Position numbers and translations under genes: made by a program. A model generated the notes under the pieces. The model was not told the DNA's origin. It made no database searches and saw only the letters and a program-made list of their open reading frames with translations. From JAEYXS01 sp943367715 (GTDB taxonomy: Bacteria > Verrucomicrobiota > Verrucomicrobiia > Limisphaerales > JAEYXS01), in the NCBI GenBank assembly GCA_943367715.1, contig CALRJY020000013.1, positions 1-64,000 on the forward strand: a stretch of DNA of 64,000 nt, written 5' to 3'. Below, in pieces: positions 39,434 to 48,660 of this stretch. The stretch's first letter is position 1; each line of letters starts with the position of its first letter.

Positions 39434-41830
39434 ATGAAACCATATCTGGTTGCCGCATCCGCCCGTTGGTTCTCCCTTCTCCTCCTTACCCTTGCTCTTG
39501 CTACCTTGCACGCCGGGCCCTTGCCGAATCCCACGCCACGCGAGAACTTCTGGGTCACCGATGGCACCGTGCTCTCGCTGCTCGAGCACAATGGCCAGCT
39601 CTACGTCGGCGGTGCTTTCTCCAGTGTCGGACCCAATACCGGCAAAGGCGCCATCTTTTCCAATGCCCAATCGACTCCCAATCTCAACTGGCCCAAGCTT
39701 CGCCCTCGTGTTCACGCCGCCGTGGGTGATGGCAACGGTGGCTGGTATGTCGGCGGTGCCCAGTATAATGATCATCTCGCGGGAAATGCCGTCCGCTATC
39801 TGTTCACCCACCTGACCAATGACCGGACGATCGATACCGAGTTTGAAACCAATTTCCGGCTCGGCGGCCAAGTCTATGCGCTGCTGTGCGATGGCAACAC
39901 GCTCTACGTCGGCGGAAACTTCATCGACATCGGGGGTGCCAGTCGTGGTTACGTCGCCGCCATCGATCTCAACACCGGCCAGGTGAAGGCGTGGAATCCG
40001 GACTTGAACCTGTATGTGCGTGCCCTCGCCAAATCTGGCAACACGCTCTATGTCGGCGGTGACTTCACCCAAGCCGGCGGTGCCGACCGTCCCGGGCTGG
40101 CGGCGGTGGATGTCACGAGCGGCAATGTGCTGCCCTTTCCGGAAGTAGGTATCGGGGAGTCCGTGAATGCCTTGCTCGTCTCCGGTAATACTCTCTACGT
40201 GGGAGGACAATTCAGCACCATCGGCGGCAAATCCCGCCATAATCTGGCGGCGATCAATCTCGCCAATGGCACGGTCATCAGCGGGTTTGATGCGGGCACC
40301 TTCACCACCGAGCCCAATGTGGCAGTATCATCCCTCGCCATTGCCAGTGGCAAACTCTACGTCGGTGGAAATTTTGACAGCATTGGTGGCACTTCTGTTC
40401 TTTCATTGGCGGTCCTCAATCCTTCCACCGGTGAAAACCAAGAGGTCGATTTTGACATCAAATTCCACCTGACCTCAGGCTACGTCTCCACCCTGACCAC
40501 CATTGGTCCCATTCTCTACGTGGGCGGTTTCTTCACCGAAGTTGCCGACGAAGAACGTTATCACCTCGCAGCTATCGACACCGCCACGGATAAAATCACT
40601 CCCTGGAGCGTGCGCGTTGCCAAGGGGCCCGAGAATGACAGACTCGTCGATGTCGTCGCCACGGATGGGAACGATCTCTTCGTCGGTGGTAATTTCAATA
40701 CCATCGGCGCCGTTGCCCGTAACAATATGGCTTCTTTCTATGTCAGCACGGGCGAAGCCACGGACTGGAATCCGGATGTCAGCGGCGTGGTCTCCGCCAT
40801 CGTCAATCATGGTGACCACATCTACATCGGTGGTGATTTCTCCAAGGTCGGCGGCGCGTTTCGCGATTTTATCGCCGGTTTCAATGAGGAAGGCGATCTC
40901 CTGCCCTTCTCCTCGGACTTCGCCTCGTTGGCCTTCAACGGCGTCCATACGTTGCTGGTGGATGGCGATTTTCTCTATGCTGGCGGCGCATTTGTGATCA
41001 CTGACACCCAAGGCAACCTGGGGCGTTACGACCTGACGGATGGCTCGCTTACTTCTTGGAATCCCGGTCCCGCTGGACCAGTCAGAGCCCTCGTCAAGGA
41101 CGGCAGTACCCTCTATGTAGGCGGTGAATTCACCTCCATCGGCGGACAGTCCCGCAACAGTATTGCGGCTCTTGATATCAGCACTGGCAACGCCACCAGT
41201 TGGAATCCCGATTCTTCCAATGGCATCTATTCGCTGGCCGTCGGCCCCAGTGTTGTCTACGCCAGTGGCAATTTCAGCACCATCGGCGGAGCCGAACGCT
41301 ACGGCCTCGCCGCCATCGATAAAACCACCGGCCTCGCCACCGCTTGGAACCCCAATCCCAGCAGCTCCGGCACGCGCCTCGTAGAGCTCTCCGATTCCCA
41401 CCTGCTCATTGGCGGCGGTCCGGTATTCAATTTCTTCGGCCACCAGATCGCCAACTTCGCCGTCTTGGATACCATCGCTGGCTCCCCTCGCAGCTTGGAC
41501 TTGGACATCCATCCCTCTTCCATTTTCGCCATCCATCGCGGTCAGCATCATTACTACATCGGTGGCAATCAGGATGGCAGCCGCGGTGAGGTTCGCCCGA
41601 CCCTTTCGGTCCATCGCCTGGCCCCCTTCTTGCACAAACCCCAGCCCCAAGGCGATGGCTCCATCACCCTCTACATGGACCTCATCACTGACTTCAGCTA
41701 CACCCTCCAATACACCACGGACTTTGGAAGCTGGTTCAATGTGGGCTCGCTCAACAACCATACCAGTCTGAACGATGCGGGCTCCATCGGTCAGCCCTTC
41801 CGCTATTACCGCATCGTGGAAAGCAGATGA
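39434..41830 (+). CDS. Large secreted delta-60-like propeller protein
   Basis: 798 residues with a Sec signal (about 10-27). About 12 repeats of 45-60 residues carry the pattern LYVGGxFxxIGG..R..LAAID..TG....WNP, for example NTLYVGGNFIDIGGASRGYV and STLYVGGEFTSIGGQSRNSI. This is the delta-60/DUF5122-like repeat, expected to form propellers. The last 70 residues (SYTLQYTTDFGSWFNVGSL..RYYRIVES) are the small C-terminal beta domain common in verrucomicrobial exported proteins. No enzyme motif; probably adhesive or structural. Confidence 0.88.
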   Translation: MKPYLVAASARWFSLLLLTLALATLHAGPLPNPTPRENFWVTDGTVLSLLEHNGQLYVGGAFSSVGPNTGKGAIFSNAQSTPNLNWPKLRPRVHAAVGDGNGGWYVGGAQYNDHLAGNAVRYLFTHLTNDRTIDTEFETNFRLGGQVYALLCDGNTLYVGGNFIDIGGASRGYVAAIDLNTGQVKAWNPDLNLYVRALAKSGNTLYVGGDFTQAGGADRPGLAAVDVTSGNVLPFPEVGIGESVNALLVSGNTLYVGGQFSTIGGKSRHNLAAINLANGTVISGFDAGTFTTEPNVAVSSLAIASGKLYVGGNFDSIGGTSVLSLAVLNPSTGENQEVDFDIKFHLTSGYVSTLTTIGPILYVGGFFTEVADEERYHLAAIDTATDKITPWSVRVAKGPENDRLVDVVATDGNDLFVGGNFNTIGAVARNNMASFYVSTGEATDWNPDVSGVVSAIVNHGDHIYIGGDFSKVGGAFRDFIAGFNEEGDLLPFSSDFASLAFNGVHTLLVDGDFLYAGGAFVITDTQGNLGRYDLTDGSLTSWNPGPAGPVRALVKDGSTLYVGGEFTSIGGQSRNSIAALDISTGNATSWNPDSSNGIYSLAVGPSVVYASGNFSTIGGAERYGLAAIDKTTGLATAWNPNPSSSGTRLVELSDSHLLIGGGPVFNFFGHQIANFAVLDTIAGSPRSLDLDIHPSSIFAIHRGQHHYYIGGNQDGSRGEVRPTLSVHRLAPFLHKPQPQGDGSITLYMDLITDFSYTLQYTTDFGSWFNVGSLNNHTSLNDAGSIGQPFRYYRIVESR

Positions 41831-42109
41831 AGTGACAGCCTGTTGCCAGGCCAGTTTCACTCCGTGCTCCTGGTCGTTTTGAAAAGAACTGCGCCCGGCA
41901 TTTTGCAATCCTGCCCAATTCAGAAATATTGGCTATTCCTTCCCTCCACGCAGGCCCAAAAAGATGGAGCAAACCTGGCCGTGCAAATGTTTCCCTCTTC
42001 TTGATTGCAGGCCGAGATGAAGGGGAAAGAAATATCCTTAGGCAAATGTAAATGCCCCGTTCCCTCCTAACGGTGCAACCCTTTTGGGGCGAATCATCTT
42101 TCAACAGCA

Positions 42110-43045
42110 TCACTTCGCCGCATCCCGCCACAACCACCGCATCGTCTCCGGGAAGATCGCGCCGCCATGCTTACCGTTGTGTCCGCCATCGCCGAACTCA
42201 AACTTGTAGTCCCACCCTGCATATTTGAATGCCGCCGCCATGTCTTGGTTCGCCAGCGGCCAGTTGCCATGCATGTTATCCAGGTCGGTGGAGCCGTCTT
42301 GCAGGAACACCCGGATGGCGCGCCGCCCTTCCAGCAGGTTCATGGTAGAAGGCAGATAATTGTTCTTCGCATTCTCCGGCTTCGTCTTGCGGATCAGCGC
42401 GGGATAAACATAACCTCCGCGGATATTTGTGAAGCTGCCGATGTGGCTCACCACTTTCCGGAATGCATCCGGCCGCTCCCACGCCACCGTGAAGGCAGCG
42501 ATGGCCCCCGAGCTGTTCCCGCAGATCGCCCGGTCCGCTGGATTCTTGCTGAGGTTATACTTCTTCTCCAGATCCGGCAGCATCTCCTCGATGAGGAACC
42601 GCGCATACAGATTCGTCACCGAATCATACTCGAAACTGCGATTGCTCCTCGCCTGCTGCCCCTTTTCCGCCGCCGGATAAGTGCCCGGATTGATGAACAG
42701 CGCGACCGTCACCGGCATCTCCTTCGCCGCGATGAGATTATCGAACACCACCGGCACGCGATAAGACCCATTCGTCGCCACCATCCCGCCGCCATCTTGG
42801 AATACCATCAGGCTCGCGGGCTTGGCGGCATCATACTGCGCCGGCACATAGATCCAGTAATCACGCGTCGTACCGGGGAAAACCTTGCTGTCCTTGAGTG
42901 AGAATTTCTCCACCTTCCCTTGCGGCACCCCAGCCTTCACCTGCGAATCCGGCCCGAGCTTGTAATCATCCACCGCCAACACGGAAGCCGTGGCCGTGAG
43001 ACACAGAAACGCCGCCAAAACCGAACGCATACGGAGAAATTGCAT
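42110..43045 (-). CDS. Secreted esterase, Fes/esterase-D-like (paralogue 2)
   Basis: 311 residues, signal peptide (about 7-24, MRSVLAAFLCLTATASVLA). Same layout as the gene at 35734: GTTRDYWIYVPAQYDAAKP, nucleophile loop AICGNSSGAIAAF, FEFGDGGHNGKHGG with the His. Differences in the nucleophile loop (GNSSGA instead of GASSGG) suggest a different substrate. Lies just downstream of the sulfite-oxidase-like gene, separated by a palindromic repeat. Confidence 0.88.
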   Translation of the reverse strand: MQFLRMRSVLAAFLCLTATASVLAVDDYKLGPDSQVKAGVPQGKVEKFSLKDSKVFPGTTRDYWIYVPAQYDAAKPASLMVFQDGGGMVATNGSYRVPVVFDNLIAAKEMPVTVALFINPGTYPAAEKGQQARSNRSFEYDSVTNLYARFLIEEMLPDLEKKYNLSKNPADRAICGNSSGAIAAFTVAWERPDAFRKVVSHIGSFTNIRGGYVYPALIRKTKPENAKNNYLPSTMNLLEGRRAIRVFLQDGSTDLDNMHGNWPLANQDMAAAFKYAGWDYKFEFGDGGHNGKHGGAIFPETMRWLWRDAAK

Positions 43046-43121
43046 GCCGGGAATACTGCGTCACCCAACCGTCCTGTCAATCCTCAGCCAAAGCAGATCC
43101 AGTAACGTCCGCAGCTACCTT

Positions 43122-43165
43122 CTCCCTCTCCTCTCAATGAGGAGAGGGCCGGGGTGAGGAGTGAG
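43122..43165. repeat. Palindromic GC-rich repeat, intergenic copy
   Basis: Perfect 10-bp stem CCCTCTCCTC / GAGGAGAGGG with loop TCAAT, followed by GCCGGGGTGAGGAGTG. Same family as the copy at 4597-4650; stem bases differ but pair, and the tail is kept. Lies between two minus-strand genes. Confidence 0.8.
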
Positions 43166-43182
43166 AGAGCCTAACGTCATCA

Positions 43183-44337
43183 TCACACCTTGATTTTCCT
43201 CACCACCTGCTGGTTCGCCTCCCAGAACGTCTTCTTCAATTTGATTGTCGGATCATCCGCCGCCGGCTGCTCCCGTCCATCCGTATCCGTCGCCCGCGAT
43301 ACCAGCGTATGCTCACCCTCTGCTGCCCCTTTCCAATCATAGCTCCAAAACGTCCACGAATATTCCGAACGGTTCGTCTTGTCCACGGTCGCCTTCTGCC
43401 ACGTCCCATCATCCAGCTTGAGCTCCACGGACTTGATCGGCGTGCCATCACTCCAGGCCGCGCCCTGCACGCGCAAGGTTCCATCCTTCAGCTTCAACAC
43501 CCGCGCTACGATGCTCTTCACATTCATGAAGCTCACTGAAGTCTCGCGATACAGCACATCACCATCCGCCTGTTCCTCACCGCGGATTGTCACGTACTCG
43601 CGCCCCATGTACTTGCTCATAAACCGCCGGTCCTGCACCTCGATGCGCGACAGCCACTTCACCCACGCGATGCCATACCAGCCCGGCACGATGAGCCGTA
43701 ACGGATACCCATGCTCCTTCGCCAGTGGCTGCCCGTTCATCTCCCAGCACAGCATGATCTTGCTCTGCATCGCATCCGTCAGCGACAGGCTGCGTGAGAA
43801 ACGCATGTCGAACTCCGCCTCTCGTATTTTCTCCCGCTTCTCATCCGTGCCGATGAACACCACCTCGATGCCGCGCTTCTTGATGCCGCATTCCTTCAAG
43901 ATCGGCGCGAGCGGCGTCCCCTTCCACTTCACATTCGCCACCGCTCCCATGAAATTCGCGCTCGCCCCATTGCCACCGCATTCCAGCGTGGCCATGATCT
44001 CCTTCTGCGGCCGCTTCTTCAGGTCCGCCAGCGTCAACGTGATAGGCTTCTCCACGAACCCGCCGATCTCCAGCTTCCACTTGTCCGCCTCGATGACCGG
44101 AGTATTGTAATGACTCACCACGTAAACGTTCTCGTTCGGCGTGGTCCACGTTTTCAACTCCTCCCATTGCACCATCGGCCGGTTCGGATTTTTCGGCTGC
44201 GGCGTGGTGAAAGGCACCAGCACCGCGCCATCCTCTGGTTCACCAAAACCAAAAACGGACAACGGCCGCTGCGCAAATGCCACCGCTGCAAACGCGACGC
44301 TACCTTTGAGAACCGCCCGGCGTGAAATGGTGTTCAT
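43183..44337 (-). CDS. Sulfite-oxidase-family molybdenum enzyme, Tat-exported
   Basis: 384 residues. Tat signal SRRAVLKGSVAFAAVAFA (about 5-22), then the oxidoreductase molybdopterin domain with the Mo-binding Cys120 in ATLECGGNG, HGYPLRLIVPGWYGIAWVKW, and a C-terminal dimerisation domain (about 270-370). It probably oxidises sulfite or a related sulfur compound in the periplasm. No cytochrome c partner is adjacent. It follows the esterase/SMP-30 fusion gene by 13 bases, so the two may be cotranscribed. Confidence 0.92.
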   Translation of the reverse strand: MNTISRRAVLKGSVAFAAVAFAQRPLSVFGFGEPEDGAVLVPFTTPQPKNPNRPMVQWEELKTWTTPNENVYVVSHYNTPVIEADKWKLEIGGFVEKPITLTLADLKKRPQKEIMATLECGGNGASANFMGAVANVKWKGTPLAPILKECGIKKRGIEVVFIGTDEKREKIREAEFDMRFSRSLSLTDAMQSKIMLCWEMNGQPLAKEHGYPLRLIVPGWYGIAWVKWLSRIEVQDRRFMSKYMGREYVTIRGEEQADGDVLYRETSVSFMNVKSIVARVLKLKDGTLRVQGAAWSDGTPIKSVELKLDDGTWQKATVDKTNRSEYSWTFWSYDWKGAAEGEHTLVSRATDTDGREQPAADDPTIKLKKTFWEANQQVVRKIKV

Positions 44338-44350
44338 AGTTTCTAGAGCT

Positions 44351-46096
44351 TTAAAGCCTCGGTGTCGCCGGTTTCAATGGTGCCATGAAATTCGGCGCAC
44401 CCTTCACCTTGATTTTACGTTTGTATATCGTCGGACCGCACGCCGCATACAGCGTGTCAAAGTTCTCGCCACCGAAATCCAGATTCGACACCCGGCCATT
44501 CGGCGTCGGGATGATGCAGTTCACGCGCCCAGCCTGGTCACACACTTGGATGCCCATCGCCGTTGCCACCCAAAGCCGCCCATCCCGATCCACGCGCATA
44601 CCATCGGAGCCCGCGTCCTGGCGGTTGTCCGGCTCGTGCAACCAGTAGTACTTCTGCTTGTGCTGCAGCGTGCCATCCTCCTTCACCTGATAGCTGTAAA
44701 CCCAGCGCGTCTTCATGTCCGACACATAGAGCAGCGTCTGGTCCGGCGACAGCGTGATGCCATTCGCGAAGATCAATCCCGAATCCACCACGCTCTTCGT
44801 GCCGTCTGGCTTGATCAACCAAACCTTGCTCGGGCTCACCTTGTCCCAGCTCGATTCCGTCACGTAGATATTTCCGTTATTCGCCACCGTCAGGTCATTG
44901 CCCTTGAAGCCCGTCGCGATCACCGTCGCTTTCCCATCCGCCGCATACGCCACAATGTTGCTCGCTCCCATCGCCACCGAATACAAACGGCCATCCGGAC
45001 CGAAACGTTGTCCATCACCCACTTGGTTATCCTCGATGAACGTCACTGCCTTGCCATCCACCAGCTTCATCGTTTTCTTCATCCCGCCCGTGTTGAAGAA
45101 CACCTCGCCCTTCGCATTCACCGCCACACCTTCCGTGCCCTTGTAACCTTCGGAAGCGATCTGCCATTCTTCACCGGGAATCAAAATCTCCTTCATTTGC
45201 GGCGAGCCCAATCCCTTCTTCACCGGCTCCGGCCAACTCTTCCACAAGAACCGCATCGCATCCGGAAATACCGCCGTGCCCTGCTTGCCATTATGCCCGC
45301 CCTCACCCCAGACGAACGAATGCTCATAACCCATGAAGGCAAACGACCGCTGCATCGCCTGGTTCATGATCCACCAATCGCCACCGTAGATGTTGTTATC
45401 ATTGGAACCGTCCTGCAGAAATATCCTCAACGCTTTTGGCTCCGACTTGCGCACCAAGATCGGATACGCATCCGCCCCACGCAGACCGACGAACGTGCCC
45501 ACCACACTGAACACGCGACTGAACGCATCCGGCCGTTCCCACGCCGCCGTGAACGCACACACCGCACCGCTGCTGGAACCACCGATTGCCCGGTCATTGC
45601 CATTCTTGGAGAGCACGATTGCCCGCCCATCCGCCGTCTTTTTCGTTTCCACTTCCGGCAGCAGTTCTTCCAAAATGAACTTCGCATAATCACCGCCCAA
45701 CCCGTCATATTCATAACTGCGATTGAACCGGTTCAACGCATTCGTGCTCGGCGCCTTCACCACCCCCGGCGTCGCAAAAACCCCGATGGTCACCGGCATA
45801 TCCTTCTTGTGGATGAGATTATCGAAGACCGTGGGCGCACCCCATTGCACGCCATCCTGGTTCACATACACGCACGCGGGCGTCTTGCCATCATACTGCT
45901 TCGGCACATAGATAGTCACCTCGCGTACCGTGGCAGGAAACACCTTGCTCTTCTCGAAACTGAATTTGATCAACTCCCCCTGCGGCACTCCCTCCTGCTT
46001 CTTGGAATCAGGATGGACGGGATACTCATCCGCCGCAAACGTGCTGGCGGCAAGGAGCAAAGACGAAGCAAAAGCAAAAACAGATGTCAGGCGCAT
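44351..46096 (-). CDS. Fusion of Fes-like esterase and SMP-30 lactonase domains
   Basis: 581 residues with Sec signal (about 1-21). Residues about 25-290 are the third esterase paralogue (VYVPKQYDGKTPACVYVNQD; GGSSSGAVCAF nucleophile loop; WGEGGHNGKQG with His). Residues about 295-581 are a SMP-30 propeller (GPDGRLYSVAMG, GNDLTVANNGNIYVTES, ANGITLSPDQTLLYVSD, GSDGMRVDRDGRLWVAT). Each half matches stand-alone genes at 35734/42110 and 32677. The fusion suggests that ester and lactone cleavage act on one substrate class. Upstream of the sulfite-oxidase-like gene. Confidence 0.9.
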   Translation of the reverse strand: MRLTSVFAFASSLLLAASTFAADEYPVHPDSKKQEGVPQGELIKFSFEKSKVFPATVREVTIYVPKQYDGKTPACVYVNQDGVQWGAPTVFDNLIHKKDMPVTIGVFATPGVVKAPSTNALNRFNRSYEYDGLGGDYAKFILEELLPEVETKKTADGRAIVLSKNGNDRAIGGSSSGAVCAFTAAWERPDAFSRVFSVVGTFVGLRGADAYPILVRKSEPKALRIFLQDGSNDNNIYGGDWWIMNQAMQRSFAFMGYEHSFVWGEGGHNGKQGTAVFPDAMRFLWKSWPEPVKKGLGSPQMKEILIPGEEWQIASEGYKGTEGVAVNAKGEVFFNTGGMKKTMKLVDGKAVTFIEDNQVGDGQRFGPDGRLYSVAMGASNIVAYAADGKATVIATGFKGNDLTVANNGNIYVTESSWDKVSPSKVWLIKPDGTKSVVDSGLIFANGITLSPDQTLLYVSDMKTRWVYSYQVKEDGTLQHKQKYYWLHEPDNRQDAGSDGMRVDRDGRLWVATAMGIQVCDQAGRVNCIIPTPNGRVSNLDFGGENFDTLYAACGPTIYKRKIKVKGAPNFMAPLKPATPRL

Positions 46097-46682
46097 AGAT
46101 TGAATGCACCCACTATGAAGACCGTTCCGCTAATTTCAATGAGATGTTATTCCCCACCTCCGTAGCCGCCGAGGTAACGAGGCGGAACTAACCTCCCCCT
46201 TAGAATCGCAGCTGACGACGTAAGGAGGCAGAACTGATCTCAGTCAGTTCCGCCGCCTCAGGTCGGCAGCCACGACACCCACCATCAGGTGATGTTCGAT
46301 GTTTCCCCTATGCCCTGTTAGCCCGATACATCCCATTCCCAAAGTTTGAGCTTAATTAATAAGCCCGTAATGCAATTACTTCCCCGAAGCGCGCCTTCCC
46401 GTCTGATCCGTGTTATGTTTCCTGCGCGATTGCCTCCTGTCCTGCGGTACTTTAGCAACCAGTCCACCCTCACCGGATCAAACCCTCGCCAGCCACTCCA
46501 AAACCTCCGTCATCACAACGAAGGGAGACTGTCTGGAAAGATGGGTTGAGGTCGGCTGCGCAGGTGGGATGCCGAACTTCGGCAAACTGGTGGAGACTAG
46601 GCGCGGCGAGGGAGCATATCCAATGAAAGATACGCGACCGAGCCACGGGAGGCCGAACTTCGGCCAACGTCTCCGCCAGTTT
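46097..46682. repeat. Hairpin-rich intergenic DNA
   Basis: No gene seen. It contains a bulged hairpin GGAGGCAGAACTGA / TCAGTTCCGCCGCCTC (46224-46260) and short hairpins with the common centre CGAACTTCG: TGCCGAACTTCGGCA at 46570-46584 and GGCCGAACTTCGGCC at 46651-46665; a third, AGCGCGAACTTCGCGCT, is at 46798-46814 in the next repeat. Stem bases outside the centre change in pairs. GTCGGCTGCGC at 46551 starts the part shared with 2072. Confidence 0.6.
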
Positions 46683-47212
46683 CCACTAGCAGACGGCCTC
46701 AAGACAGCTTTACAGCCAGTCTCAGGAACTATGTCAAAGAGCAATGAAACCATTCGACCCCTGTGCTGTATCTGTCTTTGCTTCCGCCTAATAGGGAAGC
46801 GCGAACTTCGCGCTGTCCAAGACCCGGCCGGTTCCGCAATGACTACTCTGGATTCCCCGGTCTGGTCATAACCTATGACGACCGACGTCCACTTCACCCT
46901 CCGGCTTACGAGCCCTGATCCATACGCCCGACACACTCACATATCCTACGAGATCTGGTGGGGCATCGCTGCCGCGATGCCCTGACCTTTTCCGTCAAGG
47001 CACCTTGATAGGCTCTCACCCACTCAAATCTCCATAATGGCTCCATAAGGATCGCCATCTCCCCGCCAACGCAGGACACAACAATGCCAATGCACCATCA
47101 TGCTTGATGACCTTGGGATTTTCCGGGAGCTGCCTGCCGCTCAGATTGAGCGCCAACCTCCGTTCCACCCGTCCTTTACCAGCAGCGAGCTGCCAGCACT
47201 CGCACTTTCTCA
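46683..47212. repeat. Dispersed long repeat, copy 2
   Basis: Colinear with 1-430 in shared blocks, with copy-specific inserts such as 46771-46815 and about 46945-47040. Ends with TTTACCAGCAGCGAGCTGCC AGCAC in both. Open frames crossing it are not conserved between copies. Confidence 0.8.
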
Positions 47213-47734
47213 CTCCACCATCACTCAAACAACCAAAATTACTTATCCCACAGCGACATCCCTCCCAACCCATTCTAAGAGAAGAAATTCCAATCAAAGA
47301 TTTCCTCATTTTCACCCAAAATCGCCACCTCAGCAATCAGCTAAAATTTACCAGGTTAAAATAAATCCCACTCTGTGCCCATGCCCTTCTCTAAATAGGC
47401 CTAACGGTGCCACCTGCCCGCACAGAGGCTTAAGCGCCCGTCCGGCTTCCGCTCACCTGCGGTAATTGCCGTCCTAATATTCTCACTCATCGCCATGCCC
47501 CACTGTGGAAAAATCCCACTGGACAGCCAACAAAACTTCACTAAATTGCCCGCACAAAGGTGAAATCTCCCAAACTAAAAACCACCACGTTTAACCCCAA
47601 TCTGCGGTCTAATGCCTGTTAGGCGCTTTCACGCCCTTCCATTCCGCTTAGAACACGCAAAAACTTTCGTGCTCGACGTCCATTCGCACGGGGAACGTAG
47701 AAAAAACAAAGAATCAAAAACAGAAAGGGCCATT
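47213..47734. other. Intergenic DNA with attC-like motif, copy B
   Basis: No gene seen up to 47734. At 47560-47626 it carries the framework also found at 1609-1676: GGTGA-ATCTCCCAAAC, AATCTGCGGT, TAA, spacer, GTTAGGC, CTTTCAC. A possible partner box GCCTAAC lies at about 47400, with CCCGCA 11 bases after it mirroring TGCGG 10 bases before GTTAGGC, but the 200-base distance is long for an attC site. CCTAACGGTGC also occurs at 42067. Confidence 0.4.
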
Positions 47735-48289
47735 ATGTTATCCAGCTTAGGCAACATGATACAGCGATATTCGGAGCGAGGTCCATTTTATGAAGCACGC
47801 GCGGAGGAATTATGCGGCAATCAAGGCGGACCGTGTCCTATGGTAACCCCTGACTCATGGGCTAAGAGCGTCACCGTTCATACCGAGAACTATTGGATGG
47901 TAGCTGGCGGAGATGGCGGGGAAAAGGTTTACGGCGACGGAACCGGCCCAGGAACGAATGGACTTCCGACCGAGGCCGGCGGACTTGTAGCCCCCGCGCT
48001 CAAGAAAGGGGCACTGATTGCGCGTTGGTGCTGGACAGCGGGTTGCGACATCCACTACATTTCTGATTGGTTTTATGTGGGCATAGGCGGAACGTTCGAA
48101 GTTCCGATTCCGGGTGCCATTACCCCCACTCCGGGTCCGGTCGGTTTCGATTGTTTCAATAATAGTCCGCTCCATAACTTCGACTGTTTCAACTATAAGC
48201 CGCGCGTCTCGCTCATGTATCGTTGCAACGATGACGACTTCAGCGACAACGCCGGCTCGCTGCACGTCTATGAGACTTACAATCCCTAA
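47735..48289 (+). CDS. Orphan hypothetical protein, cassette-like
   Basis: 184 residues from the ATG at 47735; the frame is open from 47612 but the added residues are basic and unlike the rest. No signal peptide or membrane helix is clear. The protein has a Gly-rich middle (YWMVAGGDGGEKVYGDGTG) and several Cys and Trp residues (ARWCWTAGCDIHYISDWFY, GFDCFNNSP, NFDCFNY), suggesting a compact beta fold with metal or disulfides. I recognise no family. It is isolated between an attC-like motif upstream and GTCTAAC at 48309 downstream. Confidence 0.65.
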   Translation: MLSSLGNMIQRYSERGPFYEARAEELCGNQGGPCPMVTPDSWAKSVTVHTENYWMVAGGDGGEKVYGDGTGPGTNGLPTEAGGLVAPALKKGALIARWCWTAGCDIHYISDWFYVGIGGTFEVPIPGAITPTPGPVGFDCFNNSPLHNFDCFNYKPRVSLMYRCNDDDFSDNAGSLHVYETYNP

Positions 48290-48660
48290 ACCCAAATGAC
48301 CCCAACGTCTAACCATGCGCGAGCCTGTGTGAAAACGTTTTAAGTTTTGCGGGAGCGTTGGAGGATATCGCTCCTGGCTTTGGCATGGAGCATCTCTACG
48401 GAGAGGTCGTGGAGTCATCGTCAGGACCGTGCAGTCTCGGAAGAATGGGAACAGCCGTTTTTGCTCGCCTGAGTGCCCACGTATCCAAGTCTGGTTACTC
48501 ACAGGAAGCCGATGCCTCGTTTGGGCTATCCACATTTGCCGGGAGCTTCCGAGTGAGCAGGATCTGCTGGAGGCGCAGGAGATTGTTCAGACATTGAGTC
48601 TGGGAGACTCACAGCCATGACCACGTAGCCATTCCCTCGTCATTCGAGCTTGGTCATTCG
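48290..48660. other. Intergenic region, possibly a decayed gene
   Basis: No convincing gene. It starts with GTCTAAC, a possible attC end box. A frame from about 48429 to 48620 reads SRKNGNSRFCSPEC followed by LPSEQDLLEAQEIVQTL, where RFCSPEC recalls the end of a small zinc finger, so this may be the tail of a broken gene. It ends 40 bases before the psd stop on the other strand. Confidence 0.35.

Noticed and set aside
39434..41830. Direct repeats that might suggest a tandem array or CRISPR
   Set aside because: They are the degenerate codons of the LYVGG propeller repeats, not identical DNA repeats with unique spacers.
44141..46165. 674-codon plus-strand open frame
   Set aside because: Antisense to the esterase/SMP-30 fusion; composition is Arg/His/Ile-rich with no domain.
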